A stretch of 64,000 nt of DNA from Melastoma dodecandrum (Eukaryota; Streptophyta; Magnoliopsida; Myrtales; Melastomataceae). Every line of letters begins with the position of its first letter. Position 1 is the stretch's first letter. The notes beneath the pieces are model-generated. The model saw only the letters and a program-made list of their open reading frames with translations. It was not told the origin of the DNA and made no database searches. The position numbers were made by a program, and so were the translations under genes. Positions 12,840-24,565 of the stretch are shown here, one piece after another. The stretch lies in assembly GCA_029817715.1 (NCBI GenBank), contig JARUPY010000085.1, forward strand, positions 5,766,001 through 5,830,000, in the 5' to 3' direction.

Positions 12840-15340
12840 ATGTCGAAACGAGAAATGTTTTCCGTGGTTGGTAGAAAGGGGACGACCGAGCCGTCCACGA
12901 GATCATACCATTTGGCTTGGATGGCTCACTGGAAAGTGGCTGAGCTGTCTCCCAATTCTAAATCAGAATTTTTGTCCCTGAACCGCGAGGCCGGAGAAAT
13001 CGGGTCGGATTCAACTGGTGGAGTAGAGGTGACGAGTAGTCTTTCCGATGTGCCGAAGACGGATAACCGTTTTTGTGAAGTTCCTGCGAAGAACACGGTG
13101 AGTGCTGTAAATGCGACGACTAACTCGATAGATATTGTAAATCGGAAGACTGTCATGGTGGCTTCCCAATGCTCATTGGAGGAAGGACGGATATCTGCGC
13201 CTTCTCTTGCTCTTGCTCCTCCTTGGCCTGGTAATGCTAGTTTTCCCCTCAGAAGTCAGAGGGTTTCTGGATTTTCCTATCACAAAGCCAGGACTCCTCT
13301 TACGATGCATAGTTTTCCAAAGGATCCGATTGAAGGGTCTGCAGATATTTCTGAGCATGCTTTTGAAAGCGAGAATTTTCTGGGAAAGAAGGACATCGTT
13401 TTCTCCACGCACTGTCAGGAAAGTCATCCAGGGTCAAGCTCTAGGCCGGTGGCCCGAAGTCTTGATGATGCCAAGGGGAACTCGTTGTCGCTCGCTTTGT
13501 CTACTGCTAAGTCGGATAACCATGCATCCATGACTTCACCGTCACTATGGAATAGAGCTGCATCTTTACTCCAACATGATTATGCTCCGACTGGTCAAAA
13601 GAAGCTGGTAACGCAGCCTGCTGAGAGCAGTCCGCTCAAGGCGACCACCTGCAATACGTTTTCTTATGAACATTCTTCCCGACCAAGTCACGGTGTTGTT
13701 GATGTGATGGCTACAAGAACACATGCTTTTGTCGACCCTTCTGAAAGATTAACAGCTGGTCCAATGAAGTTTACTCGAACAATGCATCATTTGTTTATTG
13801 GCGAGAAGATGAATGCCCATACGCCAAACAGAAGCCGAATTTTGCAGGAGTCCACGTTGTACACAAACTATCAAGGACATAGTACATTTGGCCAATTTCT
13901 CAGTTTGTTTGAGGATGGTAACTATCGTGGTAATCCCGGGGTAAAGCTTCAACCTCTGTGGAGTTCCACCGATAGTGAAGGCCGTGAGAATCTTGCCGAT
14001 GTCAAGGCCTCCCCCACTGCTTTAAAGAACGAATCGTCTGTACAAACCGACACTTTGGACATTGCTGCCTTGGCTACTAAACATCTTTCTGGTAAATGTT
14101 GCTCTTTTTCCCATAACGGATCTTGGATTGTTTGTAACTTTGTTATGATAATATGCATCATTCTGGTCTAAATGAAATCTGGAACTTCTAATCTACAGCT
14201 AATGTGTCTCGTTTTCCCTTTTGTCATAGGCGAAGCACCATCTTCACCAAAGAAGGTACTAATGCACCCCTGATTATCTCTTATCGACAGAATTAAGGTT
14301 GCTTTCCTAGCTCAGGGCAGAAAAGGATACCATGTACTAGTAGTTTCTGTTTTGAAAAATCCAGCATTTATGAGATGAAAGTCTGCATCATTAGCATAAC
14401 CGAAAGGGGTAAAGCAAGAGTGTTGTTGAATTCGGCTGTTAGGTTCTGAGAGCTAATAATTGAATATGTATGGAACAGTATATGTAGTTGAAGCCTTCGG
14501 AAGGTGGCCATTTCCATTCTTTGGTTATATCCTCCTAAGTACTAAATTATATATGGATTGTGGAGTTTTTATGATTCTTATTTTGTCAAAATATCTCAGG
14601 ATGCATCGGCCATGAAAGGTGGTAGTAGCCTAGCAAAGGTCGGCTCGCGTGAGAGGAAGAGAAAATTTCACGCACTTACAATATCAAGCTCCTCAAATGT
14701 TGGGGAATCCAGTCCATCTAAGACCCAGAGTTTGGAGGTGGAGCATTTCTTGCCTCACAATGTTCAGGGGAGTCGTTCAAACCCAGAACCTCACCCTCAC
14801 TCTAGTGGCGGATACGAACCTGAACGAAGAAATGGATGGACGAAACAGTCGAAGGCTAGTGAGTCAGGTAAGCCTCATGAAAGCTTAAAACCGGAGGAAG
14901 CATCTCCTGCACAAAAGGCGAACGATCTTTTCGTTCGAATATCGAGGCAGATGCAGGGTGTGTTACCGCAAGTCACAGGCGCCACCCCTCTCGGTAAACA
15001 AATCAATGGATCAGGTGGCTGTGGTCCTCCTCCGGCCAGGGATGGAGTGTCGACTTCCTGCAAAAAAACAATGGGAGGGAAAGGACGAGGACGAGGCTTG
15101 CTGCTTTCAGACCCTTGGATCCAGAGATGGTGTCACCACAGGACCGCTGCCGTTTCGCATAAGAAGCGAGAGCCGCCGGTGGTCGTGCCGTGTGATCGGC
15201 CAAGCACGAAGACGTTCGACGAACTTCAAAGGAAGCAGTTGCCAAGCGTGGCGGCCATGGCCTTGATGGGCAAGGCTATGAACGGGTTTCATCCCTGCGA
15301 GTTCACTAGGAGAGGATCTCTCATTGTCTGGAACAGTTGA
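12840..15340 (+). CDS. Plant protein of unknown function, three exons
   Basis: Exons 12840-14091, 14230-14255 and 14600-15340 join in frame with GT/AG borders, giving about 672 residues. I start at MSKREMFSVVGRKG because a splice acceptor lies between the more upstream Met at 12819 and this one. The N-terminus carries STRSYHLAWMAHW; the long middle is Ser-rich and low in structure. The C-terminal part has NDLFVRISRQMQGVLPQV, DPWIQRWCHH and finally SVAAMALMGKAMNGFHPCEF with RRGSLIVW. These end blocks look like conserved motifs of a plant-only family, but I cannot name it with certainty. There is no membrane segment or known catalytic motif. Confidence 0.75.
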
Positions 15341-16371
15341 CGTCGTATGCTGCAGTGCCCTCTCAGGAGGTTCCGTTGCAGCTCTCGGGTGGCCGGTGGT
15401 TCCATCATCCGCCGGGCAAAGGAAGAGAGTTCCCGTCTTCTTTCCCGGGTTTATCCATTTTGTTTGTTTATTTATTTCCTTTTTTTTTTTGGTTGCCCCG
15501 GTTTCGGGAGCTATTTATTTTCTTATTTAAGTATTATACTTTTGTTACCTTTTGATATAAATATCGACCGATCGAGTATTAGTGGAAAATAATTAAAACA
15601 AAACTCTTTAAAAAATATTTTCATTATTTATTTAAAGAATATGAGTCGACAGGCATCGGGGTGATGAGCGGAGCATCGATCCACATCAAGAAGGACTTCC
15701 ACATTGATGACATCTAGGTCAGCAGGCGCAAAACGTGCTTTTAACGTGTACCAATATTAAAAGAAAAATAATATATATTAGTATAAAAAAATTAAAAACT
15801 TATAAAAACGAAAGGGAAAAAAAAAAGGAAATTGACAATAACAGCGAATGTAGAAAGAGGAGGATCAACGACAGCAGCAGAGGATGGAGACGGGAGTGGG
15901 GTACCGTCAGAGAAGGGTGACGGCGACGTTAAGGGTTGTTCGTCGCTGGAGAAAAGTGTTTCTCGAATTGGTTAAGGGTCAAGGCGCACGCTTTAAGCGT
16001 TCTGCGCTTTGAGCTTTTGGTCAAGGCGCATGCTTTAAGGCGTTTCTTATACTGCACTCGAACGCCTGAGATTTGAGCACTCCGCCGGTGAGGGCTTAAA
16101 ACGTGCTTAAGCACGCTTTTGACAAACATGGTTCAGGAAAGCCTCGAGGAGTAAGGAACAATTAGCACCCCTCAAACGAGTAGTATAACATAAAATATAA
16201 AATAATAACTTTTTATAATTGGATTAAATTTTTGATCGTGCGATATTCAGGCCAGGCCTTTGTCGTGTTGTGTGCTCTCCTAACGGCAGCTTCGCGCCTT
16301 CTTCTACTTTATAGTTGAGAGACTCCTCTTCTTTTCCTTTCACATCGGAAGATCAGATCCGAATCAAGAAA
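15341..16371. other. Intergenic with GCGC-rich repeat segment
   Basis: At about 15960-16130 several AAGGCGCACGCTTTAAG-like words recur in both orientations. They resemble the ends of the element at 22184-23040. The final ~150 bases serve as gamma-COP leader. No gene was seen. Confidence 0.45.
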
Positions 16372-19300
16372 ATGGCGCCACCGCTCGTGAAGAAGGACGA
16401 CGATCACGACGAAGAAGGTTGGTCTTCGATTCTTCCCCCTGCTCCCACCTCCCTCGATTTGGAATTCCCCTGCGCAATGCGATTGATTATTCCTAGTGTC
16501 TGGATCTGGTTTTTCCGTTGATCTTGGCGTGCCGTGAGATTTAGGTTTTAGGTTGTTCGAAGCATTGCGCGATTGGATGTTTGTCTGTTTTGGCTGGAGT
16601 GCGTCTTCGAATTGTGTGGTTTTTTTACTCGAGTCAGTTGGTTCCTTGACTGCGCGACTTGGTATGATTATTTGGTGGATTTGGAATTCGATCTGAATTC
16701 ACAGAATGTCGTGAACCGGACCGTTGAGGAGGGCAGCCTCGGGTGTGCAGTGCCTGGTTTTGGGATTGTGTAAGCTGGTGGGGATTTATGTCGAGTATTT
16801 ATTCATTTCTTCTTTTTTGGTGAATGTGCCATTGCAGTTGAATATTCTCCGTTTTATGGGGTCGAGAAGGGGTCAGTTCTTCAGGAAGCGAGAGTTTTCA
16901 ATGATCCTCAGCTTGATCCAAAGAGGTGCTCGCAGGTACTTATTGGGAAATCGACAGAATTTCATTGGGTCGAACTTTCTTTTGGGGCATGGCATACGCC
17001 ATTTGCTTGGTTTCACTGACACGTTGATGAGTAGGTCACCACGAAGTTGCTGTATCTTCTGAATCAGGGGGATGTATTTACTCAGGTCTAATTTCTAACT
17101 GAGTGTGATGAACAGTTCACGTTTTCGTCGTTTGGCTTGAATGAGACAATGGGTCTTTGTATCGTGTTTCAATTCAAATTTTATGCAGAGAGAATCCACG
17201 GAAGTGTTCTTCGCTGTTACGAAGCTTTTCCAGTCCAGGGATGTAGCACTGAGGAGAATGGTTTATCTGATCACTAAGGAGTTGTCTCCTTCTTCTGATG
17301 AGGTGGGTCTGTGCTAGACCGAAGCCGGTTAGCAATCACTAATGTGCTTAACACGTAGACTTTGATGTCCTTGCAAATGCTGAGTTTGCATTTCTTTTCT
17401 CAAAGGTAATTATTGTTACAAGCTCACTCATGAAAGATATGAACAGCAAGACTGATATGTACCGTGCCAATGCAATCCGGGTCTTATGCTGTATTACGGA
17501 TGGAACCCTCCTCACTCAAATTGAGCGGTACTTAAAGCAAGCTATTGTTGATAAAAATCCAGTGGTTGCCAGTGCAGCATTGATCAGTGGAATCCATTTG
17601 CTCCAGGTTTTGCGTGGAATTACTTTGATTCTTTATAGCAGTCTCCAGCTGCCTTGTCAAATTATTAACCTAGCCTGATGCCTGAACTTCAACTCAGACA
17701 AACCCAGAAATTGTCAAAAGGTGGAGTAATGAGGTTCAGGAAGCTTTGCAATCTAGGGCTGCCCTTGTACAGTTCCATGGACTCGCTGTACTTCATCAGG
17801 TACGCTTTCCAGCTTAACTCTTGTCCACAATTTTCCAACTTCAATAGTGAAATTTTATCTGAAGTGGCAAGTTAGGATGACTTAAGACTGTTGCCTTGAA
17901 CCCTTTCTCTTTGGGCATTTATCTTCTATAATTGGTCAGCATGTTCCTGTTTCCAACGTGAATGGCCTTTCCTGGATCAGTGGGGCAAGCGTGCTGGCAT
18001 CATAGCTGCGCTTGGAAAAACTGATAGTTGATGGTTCTTTTTTCTTGGAGAACTTTGCAGTTTTTAAAAGAAAATTTTTACATTGTTTCTAGAATTGACA
18101 ATCACAATGGAATTTAATTTTCCCCAGGCTGTTTATAGGAGCTTACATGATCTCTTTGCATTATGAATTTAGTGAAGACAATGTAGCATTGACATTACAT
18201 CCTATTAAATCTTTGCCTTCTATCCACCCTATTAAGAAAACTGAAACAAGTATTGATAACCAGTGTCCCGTGCTCTATTGTTGCAGATTAGACAAAACGA
18301 TAGACTTGCTGTGAGCAAGCAAGTGACAAGCTTGACAAGGGGCACAGTTCGATCACCATTGGCCCAATGCCTTTTAATTCGGCACATTAGTCAGGTTATC
18401 CGCGAGTCAGCTGGTAATACAGAACCAGGCAAGAGGCCATTCTATGACTATCTGGAAAGTTTTTTGAGGCACAAGGCAGAGATGGTGATCCTTGAGGCTG
18501 CTCAAGCAATCACCGATCTTAATGGTGTGACAAGTCGGGAATTGAGTCCTGCTATCACTGTGCTCCAGCTCTTCCTAAATTCCTCAAAGCCCGTCTTGAG
18601 ATTTGCAGCTATCCGGACTCTGAATAAGGCTAGTATTTTATTTTTAATTCACAGCTCTTTCTTTCTACATGGAGGTAAATATTTTATAGTACTTTTTTTG
18701 ATAAGGACAAGTTGTGCAATCATTGGTTTCATTGATGGAAAACAACTTTGAAGGTCGTTTCTTTGATGCCTACTTCCACGCTACTGACTCAATAGTATAA
18801 AAAAAGAACGATTAATATCGTGGCATAAATGCTCGATTTGGCAGAGGAATAAGTGCAGGAGGGCAGTTTTATGAAGTATCTGCTGAGCAGGGTTTTAGTA
18901 TTGGATCCTTCTTAGTCAACATAAAAGATTATTTGAGAAAGAAAGGAGTACCGATCTGCAGAGTTGAAAGTCGACCATTAAGTTTTTGCCGAGAAGTTTG
19001 GTAAATTAAGAATGGCATGCTTGCAAAATGTTTTATCTGATGGTTAACTACACTGGCATGTGGTGGCCTCTCAACTTGACCTTTTGCTAATTGTCGTTTT
19101 GGCTTCTATATTTTCCACATACGCTTCTTTGGGGGGAAATCAGATGTTTGATCCATTCTTTCTTTTTTCTCTGACAGATGCCCTCGAACGCGGAATCCCC
19201 TTACGGGTTGCAATTCAAAAGGGATTTCCTTGTCCATGCTTTTACTTTGACACCAAAGAAGAGTTCGACCCAATCCTTTACCCCACGAGTGGATATATAG

Positions 19301-20444
19301 GAATCAAAATCCGCCGATAATTACTCTAAAAGCCTAAATTTCGTGTTTGCTTTCAGATGAGTTGTGCTTCCGCAGGTTGTACAGTGTGAATAAAAGCAAA
19401 ATGCACTGAACACATGACTCTCTCCTCTCTTGTTCTCTCTACTGCTCTTTTTTGGTTATGATGAGGTGCTTTTACAAATGTTGAACAATTGTTTGGTTTG
19501 GTCACAGGTCGCAATGACCCATCCAACGGCTGTCACTAATTGCAATATAGACATGGAGAGTTTGATATCTGACCAGAATAGGAGCATAGCCACCCTTGCA
19601 ATTACAACACTGTTGAAAACTGGAAATGAATCCAGTGTCGATCGTCTAATGAAGCAGATAACAAATTTTATGTCTGACATTGCTGATGAGTTCAAAATTG
19701 TCGTGGTGGAGGCAATAAGATCTTTATGTTTGAAGTTTCCGTTGAAGTACAGATCACTGTAATAACCTCTGCCTGTACTATACATCATTACTTCTTGAAG
19801 TGAAATATATTGCTCCCATTTTTTATGATAGCTTGGTGTAAAGAAGCATGCAATGCCTGCTGTTCCCCTAATTTATTGGCAGGATGAACTTCCTAAGCAA
19901 CATCCTAAGGGAAGAAGGCGGATTCAACTATAAGAAGGCAATAGTGGACTCAATTGCAATCCTGATCAGAGATATTCCTGATGCTAAAGAGAGTGGACTG
20001 CTTCACCTGTGTGAATTCATTGAAGACTGTGAGTTCACTTATCTTTCTATACAGGTGGGTTTAATAGTTTTTAAATCATTAAATTGTTGTTGTAATGATT
20101 GAAGTGAAGCTGCTTTCAAATAGTTGCCATTGACTCCTTACATCTGGGACTTATTTCTATATATCAGATTATCCATTTTCTGGGAATTGAAGGGCCAAAA
20201 ACTTCTGATCCCAGCAAGTACATACGTTACATATATAATCGTATCCATCTCGAGAATGCCACTGTCCTCGCCAGTGCTATAAGCACCCTAGTGAAATTTG
20301 CCATGGTTGAATCACTGAAGGTGCACTTAATTTCATTCTTTTGTTGCACTATCTACTACTGTTAAATGTTTAGCTTATAAAAATTCATTGCAGCCCCGCG
20401 TATTTGTTCTGCTAAGGCGCTGTCTCTTTGATGATGATGATGAG
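16372..20444 (+). pseudogene. Coatomer subunit gamma (gamma-COP), 3'-truncated
   Basis: Gamma-COP is part of the COPI coat for Golgi-to-ER transport. Eleven exons are clear: 16372-16417, 16838-16935, 17035-17085, 17189-17302, 17406-17606, 17698-17799, 18287-18628, 19508-19758, 19883-20054, 20168-20320 and 20394-20444. They join in frame to 527 residues covering the adaptin-N/HEAT solenoid, with FYGVEKGSVLQEARVFN, NPVVASAALISGIHLLQ and LFDDDDE. The family is about 880 residues, so the hinge and the C-terminal ear domains are missing. Downstream sequence turns into a PX/nexin gene on the other strand. Exon 7 ends at a GC donor (AAG/GCTAGT), not GT. All present exons are open, so the truncation is probably recent, or the tail lies elsewhere. 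Confidence 0.9.
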
Positions 20445-20479
20445 GTCAGTAGTTATATCCTTAATCGAATCTTTAATAA

Positions 20480-22180
20480 ATTCCCATTTAGTGGATGAGA
20501 TTAACGTGACCCTGCATACTACTTGATCCCAGTGTAGGTTTAGGAGAAACTAAAGATCCTCCAGGTGGTCTTGTAGTATATGCTGACCTTGTCATCTTGG
20601 ACTCAATCTTATGACCTTCGGCTGTACTAGACTGAGCTAACTCTTGAAAAAGTAGGTCCTTCCTTCTGCATCCTGAACAACCGTTTTGATTTCTTTGCTT
20701 CCCTCCTTTTATGGCTTCTTCCTCTTGACCACATGTTTTCAAGGTTTTCAGGTGCAAAGATTTCAGTTCTCCTTTGAGTGGCAGCTTCCAGACCCCTAGC
20801 CCAACCAGCAGCTCGCGGTTGATCAGGTTGCTCCAAAATATTGCTTGGATTAGATCCTGTTTTCTTAAGAGGATTAGTTTTAGCCATCATAGCATTAGTA
20901 TCTTGAGAATCTAAGGAGAAAGCCTTCGATAAGGGGTGATTTTTTTCCAACTGAGGAAGTATTGACGGATGGGTCAGAGTTGTCCAAAGGTGTGCTGCTA
21001 TATGGCAAGGAAAATCAATTCGATTACTTCATTCGTATACCTGCAAAAAGTTAAAAAGGAAAAAAAAGCATATAATGGTCTGGAAAAATATCAAGATCTA
21101 AAAGCATGAATCAATCTATCAGATTCCAAGAACAACAAGAAGTGCATGAATAAAGTAACAAATGAATTAAGAGCATAGTTAAGCCAATTCATGTGTCACA
21201 CCAGTAATTTTTTCTAGCCAAAATAGTCAATCTCAAGAGACAATTGACAGGTGACACGAAAAATTTAGTAGGAGATACATGCAAAGAAGGTCAGGCAAAA
21301 TCATATTCAAACTAACAGGAAAAAAAAAAACACAGGAAGGAAAAAAAAAACACATGGAAATCACCACGGGATTGTGATTTCCATTTCTTGTACCAAGGAA
21401 GTTCTGGAAGTTATGGTCTTCACCATTCATACCAGTAGATTGTGCCAGCAGGACTGTACTCAATGCAGATTTAACAGCAGCATCAGGCAGGTGGTTCTGT
21501 TCTGTGCCATCTAAATTTAGGTAATCAGAAGCAGAAATAGCATCAAAGGAAGAGAATATGCCTATCATGAAAATAAATAATGGCAACTTTCAGCATAAGA
21601 CTTATTTTTTGAAAAAAAAAAAAAGCAGCAACAGAAAATTACAAAAAGTTTAATAGGCTACTAGATTCAAGATAACGAGGGAAATATTGCTCACATCAAA
21701 AAAATTTTAAGAGTTGGATCACCTAAGGTTGGAGCGCACAGAAAAACAACCAACCAAACCATCCAAAGACTTAGATTCCTACCTTCTAATAACGCTGTCA
21801 GCCCAGAATATTTTAAATGGTCCATAATAACTCATTTTGTGAGAAAGTTGAGAACTACATGAACAACCAGACCACTATTTTTTCAAACATACTTGGAAGT
21901 TAAGAACTCAAACATATCGATATCACATGTGAATTATCCTCATGTCGAATTACCTCCAGTCACTGTATTCCCTGCAGCAGCACACAACTCCTTCGGAAAC
22001 TCTATCTGGCAGAGGTGCACATCGGCAAAACGAGAAGACAGACCAGAAACTGCAAGTGTTTTGTCAAGATCAGTAGTCGGTTCCCTGTCTTCCATCTCTA
22101 AATCCTCTGAACCAGATCTTGGGACGGATGTTTGGTTATCCTCAGTCATCTCATCAAAATTGCAGATCAAATCAGTCGAA
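20480..22180 (-). pseudogene. PX/sorting-nexin family gene, middle fragment
   Basis: On the minus strand an open stretch at 20950-20627 contains GWARGLEAATQRRTEIF then APENLENMWSRGRSHKRRE. This resembles the linker between the PXA and PX domains of plant PX-domain proteins (At1g15240/At2g15900 type). Further exon-like stretches lie at about 21575-21360 (ending in the QSTGMNGEDHNFQNF region) and 22170-21940. Neither the membrane-anchored PXA N-terminus nor the PX domain was found here. The Nexin_C end of a similar gene lies at 58.5-60.3 kb on the plus strand. Family proteins work in endosome/vacuole sorting. This call is less certain than most. Confidence 0.55.
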
Positions 22181-22183
22181 CCA

Positions 22184-23040
22184 AGTGTTATTAAAAGCGC
22201 TCGCTTCTCGCTTTAGGCGAGCGCTTTGAGGCGAGGCGACGTGGGTCGCTTCAAATACCCCGAGGCGAGGCGCATTTAGTGAAGCGCGCGCCTCGGGGAA
22301 AAGCGACGAAGCGCGCTCGCTTTTCTCGCTTCATTGTTCGAGGCGTCGAGGACTTGATTATAAAAAAGAAAAAAATTAAAGGACCAAAAAAGTATTACAA
22401 ATTTGATTAACCCTATCTCCCCCCTCACCTCCTATCGCACCCTCCCTTCTCCTTCTCCATTGCAAAACAGATACTTGGATCATAGGCTCCCGGGACCCTT
22501 TTAATCGTCATAGTAGGGCGCCGGAAGAAGACTGCTAGTTAGGGCATTTGACCGTCGGGTAGGTTTCTTCTCCTTCTCGCTTGGTTCGGTCATGTTATTA
22601 ATTTGTTTCCTTAATTCTACTTGGAGGACTGATTTATGGATTGCTTTAGTTGATTGGGCATGTGGAAGGTTTTGATTTTTGATTTGATGTTGTTAAATTG
22701 CCTCGTTCTTGAAGATTCTTGCCTCGTTCTTGCAAATTATTGCCTCGTACAGTGATATGGTTTGATTGGGCATGTGGACTGTTCTCGTACAATGATATGG
22801 TTTGAGTGAGTGGTCTGTCGGATTGGATGGCTTTGTCTTTAGTTTTGTGTAAGCGTAGTGTTCGTGTTGGCTGTGTGTACCTCTGGGGATGTTTGGGAGG
22901 GTTATTTTGCCAAAATTGATGCGTTGTTTTGCTGGATACCTCGCCTCAAACGGTGAAGCGTGCGCCTCGCTTTGCGCTTCGGACTAAAGCGTAAGGCGCA
23001 ACCTTGCGCCTCAAGTGCGCCTTGCGCTTTTAATTACACT
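22184..23040. mobile_element. Non-autonomous DNA transposon with GCG-rich terminal inverted repeats
   Basis: The left end AGTGTTATTAAAAGCGC is matched by the complement of the right end GCGCTTTTAATTACACT with one mismatch. Inside each end, 100-150 bases are dense in GGCGAGGCG/GCGCCTTGCGC words that can fold (for example arms at about 22194-22229). The middle 600 bases carry no transposase. The terminal CAGTGT-like sequence would fit hAT, but no 8-bp target duplication was seen, so the superfamily is open. Confidence 0.6.
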
Positions 23041-23231
23041 GCCTGGAAATGTTGTAGAATTTTCCGATAAGTGTAATCAGGAGACCCTTTTTCTGCCATG
23101 CTGACCTTTTTCTTTATCGGAACTAAGATAGTCAGGCATCTAACATTTGTTGAATTCCCTTCCTTTTGATAGCTTTAGCTGCCTTTTCTGTATGATGGGT
23201 CTGGTCTAATGCGGGCTACTTTTAGAGGAAC

Positions 23232-24565
23232 AACTTTGTCAGGAAGTTGAGGGATGAGCTGTCTGCCGTTTCGACACTGAATGTATCTGATTGTCACGTT
23301 TGGCACATAGGCATCCAAAAGATCGACACCAAGTTCTGGTTTCACGAAGGCTGGCAGGATTTTGTTTGTGTGGAGGTTAGTGGGCCTGAGTTTTGTTTGT
23401 GCTTGTTGGTCATTTCATCTGGTTTATTTTATTGATCCCGGGTGAAGGAAAGCTTCTAGGATTTGGGAGTTAGGGGTTGGGTTAGGGTTTTTCTGTCATT
23501 TGGGATATGTTTGCACACCGTTCTAGGGTTATGTTTGAGTATTTTTTTTTCTTGATTTCAAATGGGTTATTCCTCTTCTTAGGAGATGCAGCAAGTGGGG
23601 GAGCAACAACAGCAGGATAATAAGTAATTCTAACCTTGTGTTTTCTCTATAGAATATTTAGTATGAAAATAATTTGATAATTACTGACATTATCGTGTTT
23701 ATCTTTTTTCAGTCTTCTTCTTTTTTGGGATGTAGAATCATGTGACATCAGTTGTAGCAGCAACAAGGAAATGGACAAGGAAATGGTAGATAGTATCATA
23801 ACGGAAGCTGTAAGGAGATTTCAAGAGCAGTATCCCACTTTTATTGTGGATCGCCGTAGAACCTACTGCTTCAATGGGACAAGCAAAATTAAGAATGAAG
23901 TATGTAGATCGTGTATTAGCACAACCATAAACTGTCCCGAGAATTCGAAGAAGAAGAACTCGACTCGGGTTATGTTTAATTGCATTGCAGGGGAAGTCAT
24001 TAATAAATTACCAGCTAACACAGGATTCATTGTCATGTGTGGCGATGGACCAAGCCTAAAATCAGTTAAGCAATTGTTATTTTATTTGGCGGGACGAAAT
24101 TTCAGATTGATGTTTGTGATGCCAAGGAGTAACAATTCACGTGAGCTGGAGGTTCTTGATGTATTCTTCGACGATTTTGACGACGTCTTAGAAAAAGTAG
24201 GATGCCGGCGAGCAAAAGGTATGTAAACCCTCCCTTGTCCACCTTCTATGATCATTATTGCTGCTTTGACTTTTGCTGCTGCTGGGATATTGCTCTCGAT
24301 CACATCTTTTTCCATCCTCGGTTTTGGTGTCTGGGTTTATCAAGGTTCAGCTGTCGGAGAGAAGGCAATGGCAAGTGAGGTGTCTATACAGGGCGGGCAG
24401 AGTCAAACAGAGCCAAGGGTGGTATGACTTCTGCCTGGAGAACAACTTGGCGGAAGGAGACGTCTGCGTGTTTGAGCTGATACGGGCAAGGGACATCGTC
24501 CTGAAGGTGTACCTGTTCCGTGTGATGGACGAAGCCGGGATGGTGAACCCCCGTCTGCATGTTGA
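23232..24565 (+). pseudogene. B3-domain transcription factor, VRN1/REM type, incomplete
   Basis: Two B3 DNA-binding half-blocks are readable. The first exon (about 23230-23375, acceptor TTTTAG) has NNFVRKLRDELS, then VWHIGIQKIDTKFWFHEGW and QDFV, the core of a first B3 domain. The last (about 24336-24560) has [36 protein letters not shown] and VLKVYLFRV, a nearly complete second B3 domain. The exon that should start the first domain and the one that should finish it (the usual FLVFRYEG segment) are absent. A separate open frame at 23771-24226 lies between the two domains. Intact relatives bind DNA and control flowering or reproductive genes. As seen, it is 5'-truncated and probably not functional. 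Confidence 0.7.
23771..24226 (+). CDS. Unassigned open frame between two B3 exons, possible NYN-like segment
   Basis: The frame has 151 codons and is basic and Cys-containing in its first half. The second half reads NTGFIVMCGDGPSLKSVKQL then LLFYLAGRNFRLMFV. In hydrophobic pattern this resembles the last strand-helix-strand of the NYN proteins elsewhere in the window (AIVLISKDADFSRFCRFLRR; TIVFISGNPEFAPFLVRLRR). The acidic tail DVFFDDFDDVLE follows. The ATG is preceded by ACAAGGAA and the frame may be an internal exon of the B3 gene. The NYN link is a visual comparison only. Confidence 0.35.
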   Translation: MDKEMVDSIITEAVRRFQEQYPTFIVDRRRTYCFNGTSKIKNEVCRSCISTTINCPENSKKKNSTRVMFNCIAGEVINKLPANTGFIVMCGDGPSLKSVKQLLFYLAGRNFRLMFVMPRSNNSRELEVLDVFFDDFDDVLEKVGCRRAKGM

